Shown piece by piece: positions 46,143-53,611 of a stretch of DNA of 64,000 bases (its first letter is position 1; every line of letters starts with the position of its first letter). Source of the stretch: Pedobacter montanisoli. GTDB lineage: Bacteria > Bacteroidota > Bacteroidia > Sphingobacteriales > Sphingobacteriaceae. The stretch spans positions 434,001 through 498,000 of the forward strand of contig NZ_JALGBH010000001.1 of NCBI RefSeq assembly GCF_022809115.1, in the 5' to 3' direction. The notes under the pieces were generated by a model. It was not told where the DNA came from. It ran no database searches and worked only from the letters and a program-made list of their open reading frames with translations. The position numbers were made by a program, and so were the translations under genes.

Positions 46143-47066
46143 ATGCCAGATTTCGGAACCCGTTTAAATAAGTACATCAGTGAAAGTGGTTTATGCTCAA
46201 GAAGAGCTGCCGATAATTTTATTGAGCGGGGTCAGGTATTCATTAATGGTAAAAAAGCAAGAATAGGTGATATTGTAATGCCCGGCGATCTGGTAAGGGT
46301 TAACGGACAGAACATAGAACCCCGCGAAGCTGAAAAGAGTATTATCCTCGCTTACAATAAACCTGTAGGTGTAACCTGTACAACCGAAAGTAATGTAAAA
46401 GATAATATCATTGATCATGTAAATTACAGCGAACGTATTTTCCCTATTGGCCGATTGGACAAGGACTCTCAGGGGTTGATTTTTCTAACCAACAATGGTG
46501 ATTTAGTTAACAAGATACTGAGGGCAGGTAATAACCATGAAAAAGAATATATTGTTACGGTAGATAAACCTCTTACCGATCAGTTTATAGAGGGGATGAG
46601 CAAGGGTGTGCCCATTTTAGGTGTGGTAACCAAGAAATGTAAGGTTAAGAAAGAAACAACTCATGTTTTCAGAATTATTTTAGTACAGGGCTTAAACAGA
46701 CAAATACGACGTATGACCGAATATTTTGGTTATGAAGTGGTAAAACTTGAGCGGGTACGCATTATGAATATCAGCGTAAAGGGCTTGGCTTTAGGCGACT
46801 GGAGAGAGCTCGATCTGGATGAGCAAAATGAAATTTATCGTCTAGTAGCACAATCAAGCTCAGAAAAAGAACCTAAAAAAGCTAGTAAACCCCAAGTAAA
46901 AGACAATAAGCCCAGAAATCATTCTACAGGGAAAACAAAAAAAGCTTATCCGCCTGAAAATAAAAAAACAGCAGCCCGTTCTGGTAAACCAAAACCTGCT
47001 GGCAAAAAACAAGTTAAAGGTTCTAAACCTCAGGACAATCGTCAGAAACGTGTAAAACGACGTTAA
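46143..47066 (+). CDS. rluF: 23S rRNA pseudouridine synthase of the RluF/RsuA family
   Basis: This 307-residue enzyme isomerises specific uridines in 23S rRNA. It has an N-terminal S4 RNA-binding domain ([35 protein letters not shown]) and a catalytic domain with the essential Asp in [13 protein letters not shown] and the [14 protein letters not shown] motif. From about residue 240 it has a Lys/Pro-rich basic tail ending QKRVKRR, which probably increases RNA binding. A TTACTTTG box lies at 46115-46122, 20 bases before the ATG. The exact uridine target is inferred only by family. Confidence 0.93.
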   Translation: MPDFGTRLNKYISESGLCSRRAADNFIERGQVFINGKKARIGDIVMPGDLVRVNGQNIEPREAEKSIILAYNKPVGVTCTTESNVKDNIIDHVNYSERIFPIGRLDKDSQGLIFLTNNGDLVNKILRAGNNHEKEYIVTVDKPLTDQFIEGMSKGVPILGVVTKKCKVKKETTHVFRIILVQGLNRQIRRMTEYFGYEVVKLERVRIMNISVKGLALGDWRELDLDEQNEIYRLVAQSSSEKEPKKASKPQVKDNKPRNHSTGKTKKAYPPENKKTAARSGKPKPAGKKQVKGSKPQDNRQKRVKRR

Positions 47067-47136
47067 AAAACAACTATAACTTACTGATAGTTAATCTTAA
47101 ATAAACTTAATCATATAATTTGATCATTGTTTTGAG

Positions 47137-47144
47137 TAATTTTG
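47137..47144 (+). promoter_or_regulatory. -7 box TAATTTTG before rlmN
   Basis: TAATTTTG lies seven bases before the ATG at 47152 and is followed by CAGCATA. A transcript from it would have almost no leader. Confidence 0.5.
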
Positions 47145-47151
47145 CAGCATA

Positions 47152-48201
47152 ATGCAAAAAAACACCAAGACAGATATTCGTTCGCTTGACTTACCAGGTT
47201 TACAGCAACATTTTTCAGACATGAAAGAACCCGCTTACCGGGCTAAACAGGTTTACCAATGGTTGTGGGAGAAATCTGCACGTAGTTTTGACGAAATGAG
47301 CAACCTGTCTAAAGAGCTGCGCAAGAAATTGGATGAGCATTATGTAATCAATACAGTTGAAATCAGCAATGCACAGTTCAGCAATGATCGCACCATCAAG
47401 AATGCCTTCAGGCTGTATGACAACAATATTGTAGAAGGTGTTTTAATTCCAACCGAAGACCGCATGACTGCCTGTGTAAGTTCACAGGTAGGTTGTAGCT
47501 TAACCTGCAAGTTCTGTGCAACCGGTTACATGGATCGCAAGCGTAATTTAAATGCCGATGAAATTTATGATCAGGTTGTACTGATAGATCAACAGGCCAA
47601 GCAGAATTACAATGTACCACTTACCAACATTGTGTATATGGGTATGGGCGAACCTTTGCTTAATTATGCAAATGTTTTAAAATCCATAGAACGTATTACC
47701 GCACCGGATGGATTAAACATGTCGTACAAACGTATTACCGTATCTACTGCCGGTATTGCCAAAATGATCAAGAAACTGGGCGATGATGGTGTAAAATTTA
47801 ATCTTGCGCTTTCGCTACATGCTGCCAACGATAAAAAGAGAAATGAGATCATGCCTATTTCAGAGCATAACTCTTTAAAGGCGCTGGCAGAAGCCTTAAA
47901 ATACTATTTTCAGAAAACCAAGAACCCGGTTACTTACGAATATATCGTTTTTAATGACTTTAATGATGAATTAGAGGATGCCATGGAACTGGAAAAGTTC
48001 TGCAAACATGTTCCCTGCAAAGTAAACCTAATTGAATATAATCCTATTCAATTTGCCGATTTCTTAAATGCAGATGGTGATAAGATAGATGCTTTTGCAA
48101 ATTACCTCCGTAGCAAAGGGGTTAACACCAATATCAGACGAAGTCGTGGTAAAGATATTGATGCTGCATGTGGCCAGTTGGCGGTTAAAGAGAAAGCTTA
48201 G
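47152..48201 (+). CDS. rlmN: Dual-specificity 23S rRNA/tRNA adenine-C2 methyltransferase
   Basis: This radical-SAM enzyme methylates C2 of adenine in 23S rRNA (A2503) and some tRNAs. The 349-residue protein has the iron-sulfur motif GCSLTCKFCATGYMDRK (CxxxCxxC) and the SAM-binding stretches VYMGMGEPLLNY and RITVSTAGI. The conserved catalytic Cys is in DIDAACGQLA at the C-terminus. Its stop is only seven bases from the convergent TlpA-like gene stop, leaving no room for a terminator. Confidence 0.97.
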   Translation: MQKNTKTDIRSLDLPGLQQHFSDMKEPAYRAKQVYQWLWEKSARSFDEMSNLSKELRKKLDEHYVINTVEISNAQFSNDRTIKNAFRLYDNNIVEGVLIPTEDRMTACVSSQVGCSLTCKFCATGYMDRKRNLNADEIYDQVVLIDQQAKQNYNVPLTNIVYMGMGEPLLNYANVLKSIERITAPDGLNMSYKRITVSTAGIAKMIKKLGDDGVKFNLALSLHAANDKKRNEIMPISEHNSLKALAEALKYYFQKTKNPVTYEYIVFNDFNDELEDAMELEKFCKHVPCKVNLIEYNPIQFADFLNADGDKIDAFANYLRSKGVNTNIRRSRGKDIDAACGQLAVKEKA

Positions 48202-48208
48202 AGAGCAA

Positions 48209-49375
48209 TTAAAGCATATGCTCTATAAGTTTTTTTAGCTCAGCTGTTGATGGAGATGGGGCATCAACAACTAATATCTCTCCTTTATTGTTTAAGATCA
48301 TATATCTGGGAATACTTAGCACTCCCAATTCTTCATTAAGAAACCTTCTTGTGCTTTCTGATAAGTAAAAGCTGTGCGTTAATCCCTGTTTTTTGCTTTG
48401 CTGTTTCCAGTATTGGTTATTAAAATCATAAGAAAAGAAAATATAACTTACTTGCTTCCCTACCAATTCCTTTTCCAATTTCAGCGCGGCGGGTATATCT
48501 TCCATACATGGTGCGCACCAGGTTGCCCAAAAATCAAACACAAGTAGCTTACTGTTTGAATATTTACTATACCTAAAGATCGAATCTTGGCTATCATGGG
48601 CATTTATGTTAAAAATTTTAACGTAGTTTTTTCTAAGTTTTTCTAATTGTTCTACACGTTTGGCAAAATATAAGCCGTACCAACTCTTTTTATATTTTCT
48701 TTCTGCTTTATCATATAATACCTGATAAAAAGCCAGATTATTTTTTAAATCCAGCCTTTTGGAGAGCAGGTACATAGCGACATAAGTGTTAGGATTATTT
48801 GCGATGAATCTCTTTGTTACCTGGTTATGTGTAGTTTTATTCAACTTTTCCTGAAATCTTAAAGAATCAGAATATAAGGTATATAAGGAGTCACTTCCGT
48901 TTCTCAAAGCTTGACTTTGTTTCCTGACTAAATAGGCAAACTTAAATTCATTATCTTCTCTGTCTTTTTTTATATCGGCTTGATATCGATTATAATCAAT
49001 TTGATTTTTGGAGCTTGTGTACAGTTGGTAATCACCAAATCTGGCTAGTTGCTTAATATTGTTGGCCTTTATCATGATTTCTGAATTCTCATCATCAGAA
49101 AACAGAGTAACACTGGGCGAATTATATAGCGGCATGCCATTGGGCATTATTTCGGGTTTGGGGTCATAAAAAGATAGATTGAAAATTCTATTACTGGGCA
49201 ATACAGCCTGCATCTCAAATTTCCCATTACGTACGGTATCTACTTTTAATACTTTATCTTCAAATCTTAATGATACTAAAATACCATCCATATTTGTAAA
49301 TTGTCCCTTTATTGTTAAAAGCTTTTCCTTATGACAAGAAAAAAAGAACAATAAAAAGAAAATAAAGTACCTCAT
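48209..49375 (-). CDS. TlpA-like thioredoxin-fold lipoprotein
   Basis: This 388-residue envelope protein has a short signal ending in the lipobox FFFSC (Cys about 14). An N-terminal DUF4369-like beta domain (about 20-115, IKGQFTNMDGILVSL) is followed by a helical region (about 130-255). The thioredoxin domain (about 270-388) has the redox motif FWATWCAPCMED and the cis-Pro loop GVLSIPRYMI. Such proteins reduce, form or shuffle disulfides in the periplasm. It lies 56 bases after a six-cysteine GG-leader peptide gene and is probably expressed with it, so that peptide is a plausible substrate. It converges on rlmN. Confidence 0.9.
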   Translation of the reverse strand: MRYFIFFLLFFFSCHKEKLLTIKGQFTNMDGILVSLRFEDKVLKVDTVRNGKFEMQAVLPSNRIFNLSFYDPKPEIMPNGMPLYNSPSVTLFSDDENSEIMIKANNIKQLARFGDYQLYTSSKNQIDYNRYQADIKKDREDNEFKFAYLVRKQSQALRNGSDSLYTLYSDSLRFQEKLNKTTHNQVTKRFIANNPNTYVAMYLLSKRLDLKNNLAFYQVLYDKAERKYKKSWYGLYFAKRVEQLEKLRKNYVKIFNINAHDSQDSIFRYSKYSNSKLLVFDFWATWCAPCMEDIPAALKLEKELVGKQVSYIFFSYDFNNQYWKQQSKKQGLTHSFYLSESTRRFLNEELGVLSIPRYMILNNKGEILVVDAPSPSTAELKKLIEHML

Positions 49376-49431
49376 ACCCTATAATTAAAAAGAAACCAGA
49401 CAATTACCTTGCCTGGTTATGAAATTAAATA

Positions 49432-49668
49432 TTAACATCTTGAAGGATCCGTAGTTATACCATGTCCACCCTGATTGGCACAAGCTGTAGAGGCTGAATC
49501 ACAATCCATTTCCCCTACATGGATAATTGACGTCCAAGTACAACAAACATAATCACCTACAGGATTTGTTTCTCCACAATTTGGATTATAACCATCGAAT
49601 TCCTTTGGAATAGATCCTCCTGTTACATTTTTCATCTCAGCTCTGCTGAGTAAATTAAATTTGTCCAT
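49432..49668 (-). CDS. Six-cysteine peptide with double-glycine (bacteriocin/RiPP-type) leader
   Basis: This 78-residue precursor has the leader FNLLSRAEMKNVTGG ending at Gly17-Gly18, the LSxxEMKxxxGG pattern typical of Bacteroidota GG-leader natural-product precursors. Cleavage after Gly18 would release a 60-residue peptide with Cys at 31, 42, 43, 56, 63 and 78 and Pro, Gly, Trp and His, without long hydrophobic runs. Three disulfides are possible. No modification enzyme or C39 peptidase transporter is in the window, so the product could be a disulfide-bonded bacteriocin, signal or surface peptide. It lies upstream of a TlpA-like oxidoreductase lipoprotein and opposite an XRE regulator with a similar leader. 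Confidence 0.8.
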   Translation of the reverse strand: MDKFNLLSRAEMKNVTGGSIPKEFDGYNPNCGETNPVGDYVCCTWTSIIHVGEMDCDSASTACANQGGHGITTDPSRC

Positions 49669-49725
49669 AATTTAATAATTTAGTTGTTAAGTTTTACAGG
49701 CTTTAAATGCTGGCCCATTTACAGC

Positions 49726-49819
49726 AGCACCTTTTTATTTGGTGCTTATAACCGGTTACTATAAAACTAAACAGAACTACTTAATTTTCTACTCTTTTGA
49801 ATGAATAAAATTATTCATT
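49726..49819. promoter_or_regulatory. Divergent control region: hairpin and perfect inverted repeat
   Basis: AGCACC (49726-49731) and GGTGCT (49741-49746) form a hairpin. AATGAATAA (49800-49808) and TTATTCATT (49811-49819) form a perfect nine-base inverted repeat with two central bases. The latter lies 41 bases before the XRE gene and 131 bases from the peptide gene start, a good candidate operator for the local regulator. Confidence 0.55.
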
Positions 49820-49860
49820 AGCAGTAATTATTTATATTTATTGAAACATCTGAATTAATT

Positions 49861-50241
49861 ATGCTCAACAAAAAAACTTTAACCTCAAAAGAAATGAAAG
49901 GCTATTCTGGAGGTGCAGCACACATTCGTTATTACCGAAATGAAAAATGTCTATCTCAGGAATATATGGCAACAAAACTTGGAATTAGCCAAAGCACTTA
50001 TCAAAAAATAGAGGCTGGTAATGTCAAAATTACTAAGGAACGATTAATAGAAATCGCTAATATTTTAGGAAAAGAGCTTAATGATTTTGAATCAAACACT
50101 ATGTGTAAATTAGAGCAAAACAATATAAGTTTACTAAAAGAAGCTATTGTTTTACAAAGTAAAGAAATACAGCAACTAAAAATACGATTAGCCGAAAAAG
50201 AAACTGAACTTAAAAAAGTTAGATCCTTGCATAACCTTTAA
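49861..50241 (+). CDS. XRE-family helix-turn-helix regulator with GG-leader-like N-terminus
   Basis: This 126-residue protein has a Cro/CI-type helix-turn-helix (about 22-77: SQEYMATKLGISQSTYQKIE, LIEIANILGKEL) and a C-terminal coiled coil (about 82-126: ISLLKEAIVLQSKEIQQLKI). The first 18 residues end in KTLTSKEMKGYSGG. Aligned without gaps to the neighbouring precursor peptide, they share Met1, Leu7, Glu11, Met12, Lys13, Gly17 and Gly18, with Ser/Thr swaps at 8 and 16. If the real start were Met12 (49894), the likeness would be partly lost. It is transcribed away from the peptide gene and converges on a secreted protein gene. I know of no described regulator of this layout. Confidence 0.85.
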   Translation: MLNKKTLTSKEMKGYSGGAAHIRYYRNEKCLSQEYMATKLGISQSTYQKIEAGNVKITKERLIEIANILGKELNDFESNTMCKLEQNNISLLKEAIVLQSKEIQQLKIRLAEKETELKKVRSLHNL

Positions 50242-50296
50242 AAACAATCAACTGTGTGAATATAAATTCTCAGAAGAGATTTCTTAATCTAGTTAA

Positions 50297-51253
50297 TTAT
50301 TTATACACATTTGCTGGATCCAGTATTTTATTTCTAATTCTGCCTATATAAGGGTTTTTATTGAGTAGTTCTTCATAGATTTTATTTTTATAGTTGGAAA
50401 CTGCATAGTTGTAATCTGTATTCAAAAAGTACACAAAATAATCTTTTATAAAAGGTTTTGGATATTGCGCTATGTAAGTAACCACAGCTTCAAAATCTTT
50501 TTCTGTTCTAAGACTGTTAAACTGATCCGTAATCAAAAACTTAAAATGATTATTGAACAATATTTCCATAGAATAATTATATGCAGTATCGCTTTCTACA
50601 AAGGTCATGTTGTTAAATAAGCTGTCTCTCAGATGACTTACCAATGCTTTTTGAGAGATATCATTGCCGCTCATGTTCATCATATTGTTAAAATCATAAT
50701 ACAATTGCATCTTATTTCTTCTTACCAAAAAACCCTTTAGATCTTTGTTGCATTGAATACGTTCCAAATAGGCTTTTACCTCTGTTTCAAATCTATCTCT
50801 GCTCTCTTTCAATGCTTTAAAAGCACCTAATGTATTGTTCTTAAATTTGGCAGCTTTATAATCGGGATGATATTCTTTAGGTATAAAATCGAGCTCTTTA
50901 TTCGAGAAAAGATAATTAGCAAGGTTTTTACCTGTTGCAATCAAAGTATCTCTCCTGCTGTTCTGGTCTAATTCCAGTTTTTCATGTAGCAATTTTACGG
51001 TATCACCCGGGCTGATCAAGACATTTCTAAAATTAATATTATAAAGTCTGGGTTTATCTCCATAATAAGTCAGCACAAAATTATTATCACTTTCCTTTTC
51101 AACTTTTATTAAAGGATCCTCTTTAAAAAATGAATAGCGCTCCACCATTAAAAAGGGCATATTAACATATTTAATATGTATTTGTCCGGGTTGGGCATTT
51201 ACAAGTTTAATTAAGCTTAGAAGTATGTACAGTAATAAAAAGTGCTTCTTCAT
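50297..51253 (-). CDS. Secreted TlpA-like protein lacking the thioredoxin domain
   Basis: This 318-residue protein has a signal peptide ending VNAQ (about 21). The mature part resembles the N-terminal half of Bacteroidota TlpA-like proteins: a beta domain with the VLISPGDTVKLLHE motif, LIATGKNLANYLF, and then a helical region ending NPYIGRIRNKILDP. It stops about where a thioredoxin domain would begin. The 55 bases to the XRE gene contain no remnant of one, so a simple recent frameshift is not supported. Only one cysteine (residue about 167) lies in the mature chain. It may bind a partner instead of doing redox chemistry; function unknown. Confidence 0.65.
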   Translation of the reverse strand: MKKHFLLLYILLSLIKLVNAQPGQIHIKYVNMPFLMVERYSFFKEDPLIKVEKESDNNFVLTYYGDKPRLYNINFRNVLISPGDTVKLLHEKLELDQNSRRDTLIATGKNLANYLFSNKELDFIPKEYHPDYKAAKFKNNTLGAFKALKESRDRFETEVKAYLERIQCNKDLKGFLVRRNKMQLYYDFNNMMNMSGNDISQKALVSHLRDSLFNNMTFVESDTAYNYSMEILFNNHFKFLITDQFNSLRTEKDFEAVVTYIAQYPKPFIKDYFVYFLNTDYNYAVSNYKNKIYEELLNKNPYIGRIRNKILDPANVYK

Positions 51254-51415
51254 ATTTGTTAATTTATATTCTTATATATCAATTATCTTAAAGCTAAACA
51301 TAATCATACAATATCAAACCTTTTTAATGGAGTAAATTGTCCATTACAGCTCATTATTTTTTATAGAAATAAATTTGACAAACTTGTTATTTACTGAAAA
51401 TCATTAACTTGTATC

Positions 51416-52114
51416 ATGTTTGCACTAAAACGTTATGCTTTAGACATGATCAGTCTGCTCTTTCCAGAGCTTTGCAATGCTTGTGGCAAACAGCTCTACC
51501 ATCAGGAAGAACAAATTTGCACCAAATGTTTATTCGACTTACCTTATACAGATTTTCATTTCTATGCAGATAACTTAGTAGCCAAACAATTATGGAACAG
51601 ATTACCCTTTAACACCGCTATGGCAATGCTGTATTTTAAGAAAGGTTCCAAAGTGCAGAACCTGATGCATGCGTTGAAATATAAAGCTAAAACCGATGTT
51701 GGTATTGTTCTGGGAAATTTACTTGCCCAAAGACTATTGCTTGGCAACTTGTACAAAGAAATAGATATTATAATTCCGGTACCTCTTCATGAAAAAAAAT
51801 TAAAGTCAAGAGGTTATAACCAAAGTGAGTATATTGCAAAAGGATTGGCAGATACCTTGGGAATTACTGTGAACTCGTTTTGTCTTTACAAAACAAAGGC
51901 TACAGAAAGCCAGACCCGCAAAACAAGGTATAGCCGTTTTGAAAACCTGGAAGATGTTTTTTTAGTTAAAAACATTGAACAATTGGAAAATAAACACGTG
52001 CTTTTAGTTGACGATGTGGTCACAACCGGATCAACATTTGAAGCTTGTGGAAACGCATTATGGAAAGCTAATATTAAAAACTTAAGTTTTGCCGCCCTGG
52101 CATTTTCAGAATAA
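51416..52114 (+). CDS. comF: ComF-family phosphoribosyltransferase-like protein
   Basis: This 232-residue protein has an N-terminal zinc-ribbon-like start (LCNACGKQL and EQICTKCLFDLP, four cysteines) and a type I PRTase domain with the PRPP loop HVLLVDDVVTTGSTFEACG. Segments IIIPVPLHEKKLKSRGYNQS and TESQTRKTRYSRFENL are ComF hallmarks. ComF supports DNA transformation and recombination in naturally competent bacteria; the biochemical activity is unclear. Two bases separate it from the following lipoprotein gene, so the two are co-transcribed. Confidence 0.95.
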   Translation: MFALKRYALDMISLLFPELCNACGKQLYHQEEQICTKCLFDLPYTDFHFYADNLVAKQLWNRLPFNTAMAMLYFKKGSKVQNLMHALKYKAKTDVGIVLGNLLAQRLLLGNLYKEIDIIIPVPLHEKKLKSRGYNQSEYIAKGLADTLGITVNSFCLYKTKATESQTRKTRYSRFENLEDVFLVKNIEQLENKHVLLVDDVVTTGSTFEACGNALWKANIKNLSFAALAFSE

Positions 52115-52116
52115 TT

Positions 52117-53496
52117 ATGCGCATAAGATCATTACTTATCTTTTCTCTTTTCTGCCTATTTATTGCAGCTTGTAATAAAGATGAAGATATTACTTTTGAT
52201 CCGAATGCAAAACTCAGTTTCTCTACAGATAGTGTTCTATTTGATACCGTATTTACTTCTGTAGGTTCTACACACAGACGCTTTAAAATTTTTAATCCCA
52301 ATGCAAAAGCCATTAATATTGATCAGATATTATTAAGTGGTGGAGCAAACAGTCCCTTTAGTATTAATGTTGTAGGCCAGAACGGCCTGGATTTTAAAAA
52401 CATCAAAATCAAAGGAAATGATTCGCTTAATGTTTTGATAAAGGTTACCATTAATCCTAACACAGCTACTTCTCCATTTATTACAGAAGATTCCATTCTA
52501 TTCTTTTTTAATGGCAGAAAAGAAAAAATACCTTTGGTTGCTTATGGGCAGAATGCCATATTTTTAAAGAATGTAAATATTAATGAAAATACCACGTGGG
52601 ATAGTAAATTACCTTACATTATTTATAGCTCTGTAACCGTTGCAGAAAATGCAGAATTGAAGATTAATCCCGGTTCACGGATTTTATTTCATAACGGAGC
52701 TACCATGAACATTAAAGGTTCTTTAATTGCCCAGGGTACTGTCAAAGACAGTATTCTCTTTGCCGGCGACAGATTAGAACGCATTTATGAGGAAGAGCCC
52801 GGACAATGGAATGGCCTGCATTTCTATCCTTCGAGCCGCAATTCCATCATCAATAACGCTACCATTAAAAATGCAGCCGCAGGTATAACTGTAGATTCAA
52901 TCTCTAATAACAATAATCCTAAGCTGATCTTAGCCAATACTTCCGTAAAAAACATGCAGGTTGTAGGTTTTTTAGGGTATCATGCAAGCTTTACTGCTTT
53001 TAACAACTTATTCTATAATTGTGGCCAGTACCTAATGTATGGTGTTGGAGGCGGAGCGTACAATCTAAAACAAAACACTTTTGCAGCCTATAATTTTAAT
53101 TTTGCACGCAGAACGAGCGCACTTTACTTCTCTGATACCATAAGTGATAAAGAATTTGCCCCAATCAACCTAAATCTAACTAACAACATAATATGGGGAA
53201 GCCTGGACAATGAATTATTTATAGAAACTGTAAATTCTAATAATTCAACCATTAATATAAATGGAAACCTCATAAAAACCCTGAAAAACAATTACAATAA
53301 CAATAATATCATTAACCAGGACCCTTTGTTTATTAATCCAAGAATAGGGAACTTTGAAGTAAGGGCTGAAAGTCCTGTCTTAGCTAAAGGAATTAATCTC
53401 TTTAACGATCCTTATTTCGTTCCATTTTTAAAGCATGACAAAAAAAATAAAGAAAGATTATTCCCTTCTGACTTAGGGTGTTATCAGAAAAATTAA
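52117..53496 (+). CDS. Lipoprotein with Ig-like domain and parallel beta-helix repeats
   Basis: This 459-residue lipoprotein has a signal ending in the lipobox FIAAC (Cys about 19). An N-terminal immunoglobulin-like domain (FSTDSVLFDTVFTSVGSTH) resembles DUF1573-type folds. From about residue 170 it shows beta-helix-like short strands with many Asn and Gly, such as NNATIKNAAAGITVDSISNN, fitting right-handed parallel beta-helix repeats. No catalytic motif is apparent. Co-transcription with comF makes it the second gene of that unit; its function is unknown and surface adhesion or polysaccharide binding is a guess. Confidence 0.8.
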   Translation: MRIRSLLIFSLFCLFIAACNKDEDITFDPNAKLSFSTDSVLFDTVFTSVGSTHRRFKIFNPNAKAINIDQILLSGGANSPFSINVVGQNGLDFKNIKIKGNDSLNVLIKVTINPNTATSPFITEDSILFFFNGRKEKIPLVAYGQNAIFLKNVNINENTTWDSKLPYIIYSSVTVAENAELKINPGSRILFHNGATMNIKGSLIAQGTVKDSILFAGDRLERIYEEEPGQWNGLHFYPSSRNSIINNATIKNAAAGITVDSISNNNNPKLILANTSVKNMQVVGFLGYHASFTAFNNLFYNCGQYLMYGVGGGAYNLKQNTFAAYNFNFARRTSALYFSDTISDKEFAPINLNLTNNIIWGSLDNELFIETVNSNNSTININGNLIKTLKNNYNNNNIINQDPLFINPRIGNFEVRAESPVLAKGINLFNDPYFVPFLKHDKKNKERLFPSDLGCYQKN

Positions 53497-53567
53497 AAAA
53501 ATATTTTTGTTCTTAAAACAAATTGACTGTTGCTCCGTTTATATATTCGAGAGCGTTAATTTAGATG

Positions 53568-53609
53568 GTAAGGGTCAACATTTCTACTCAAAGGATGTTG
53601 GCCCTTTAC
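53568..53609. terminator. Bidirectional terminator between convergent genes
   Basis: GTAAGGGTCAACAT (53568-53581) pairs with ATGTTGGCCCTTTAC (53595-53609, one G-U and one bulge) and is flanked by T-rich or A-rich sequence on each side. It serves both the lipoprotein gene and the hybrid kinase gene. Confidence 0.8.
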
Positions 53610-53611
53610 TT

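Noticed and set aside
50242..50296. Possible frameshifted thioredoxin remnant after the TlpA-like protein
   Set aside because: I read the gap in the relevant frames and found no WCxxC or cis-Pro remnant.
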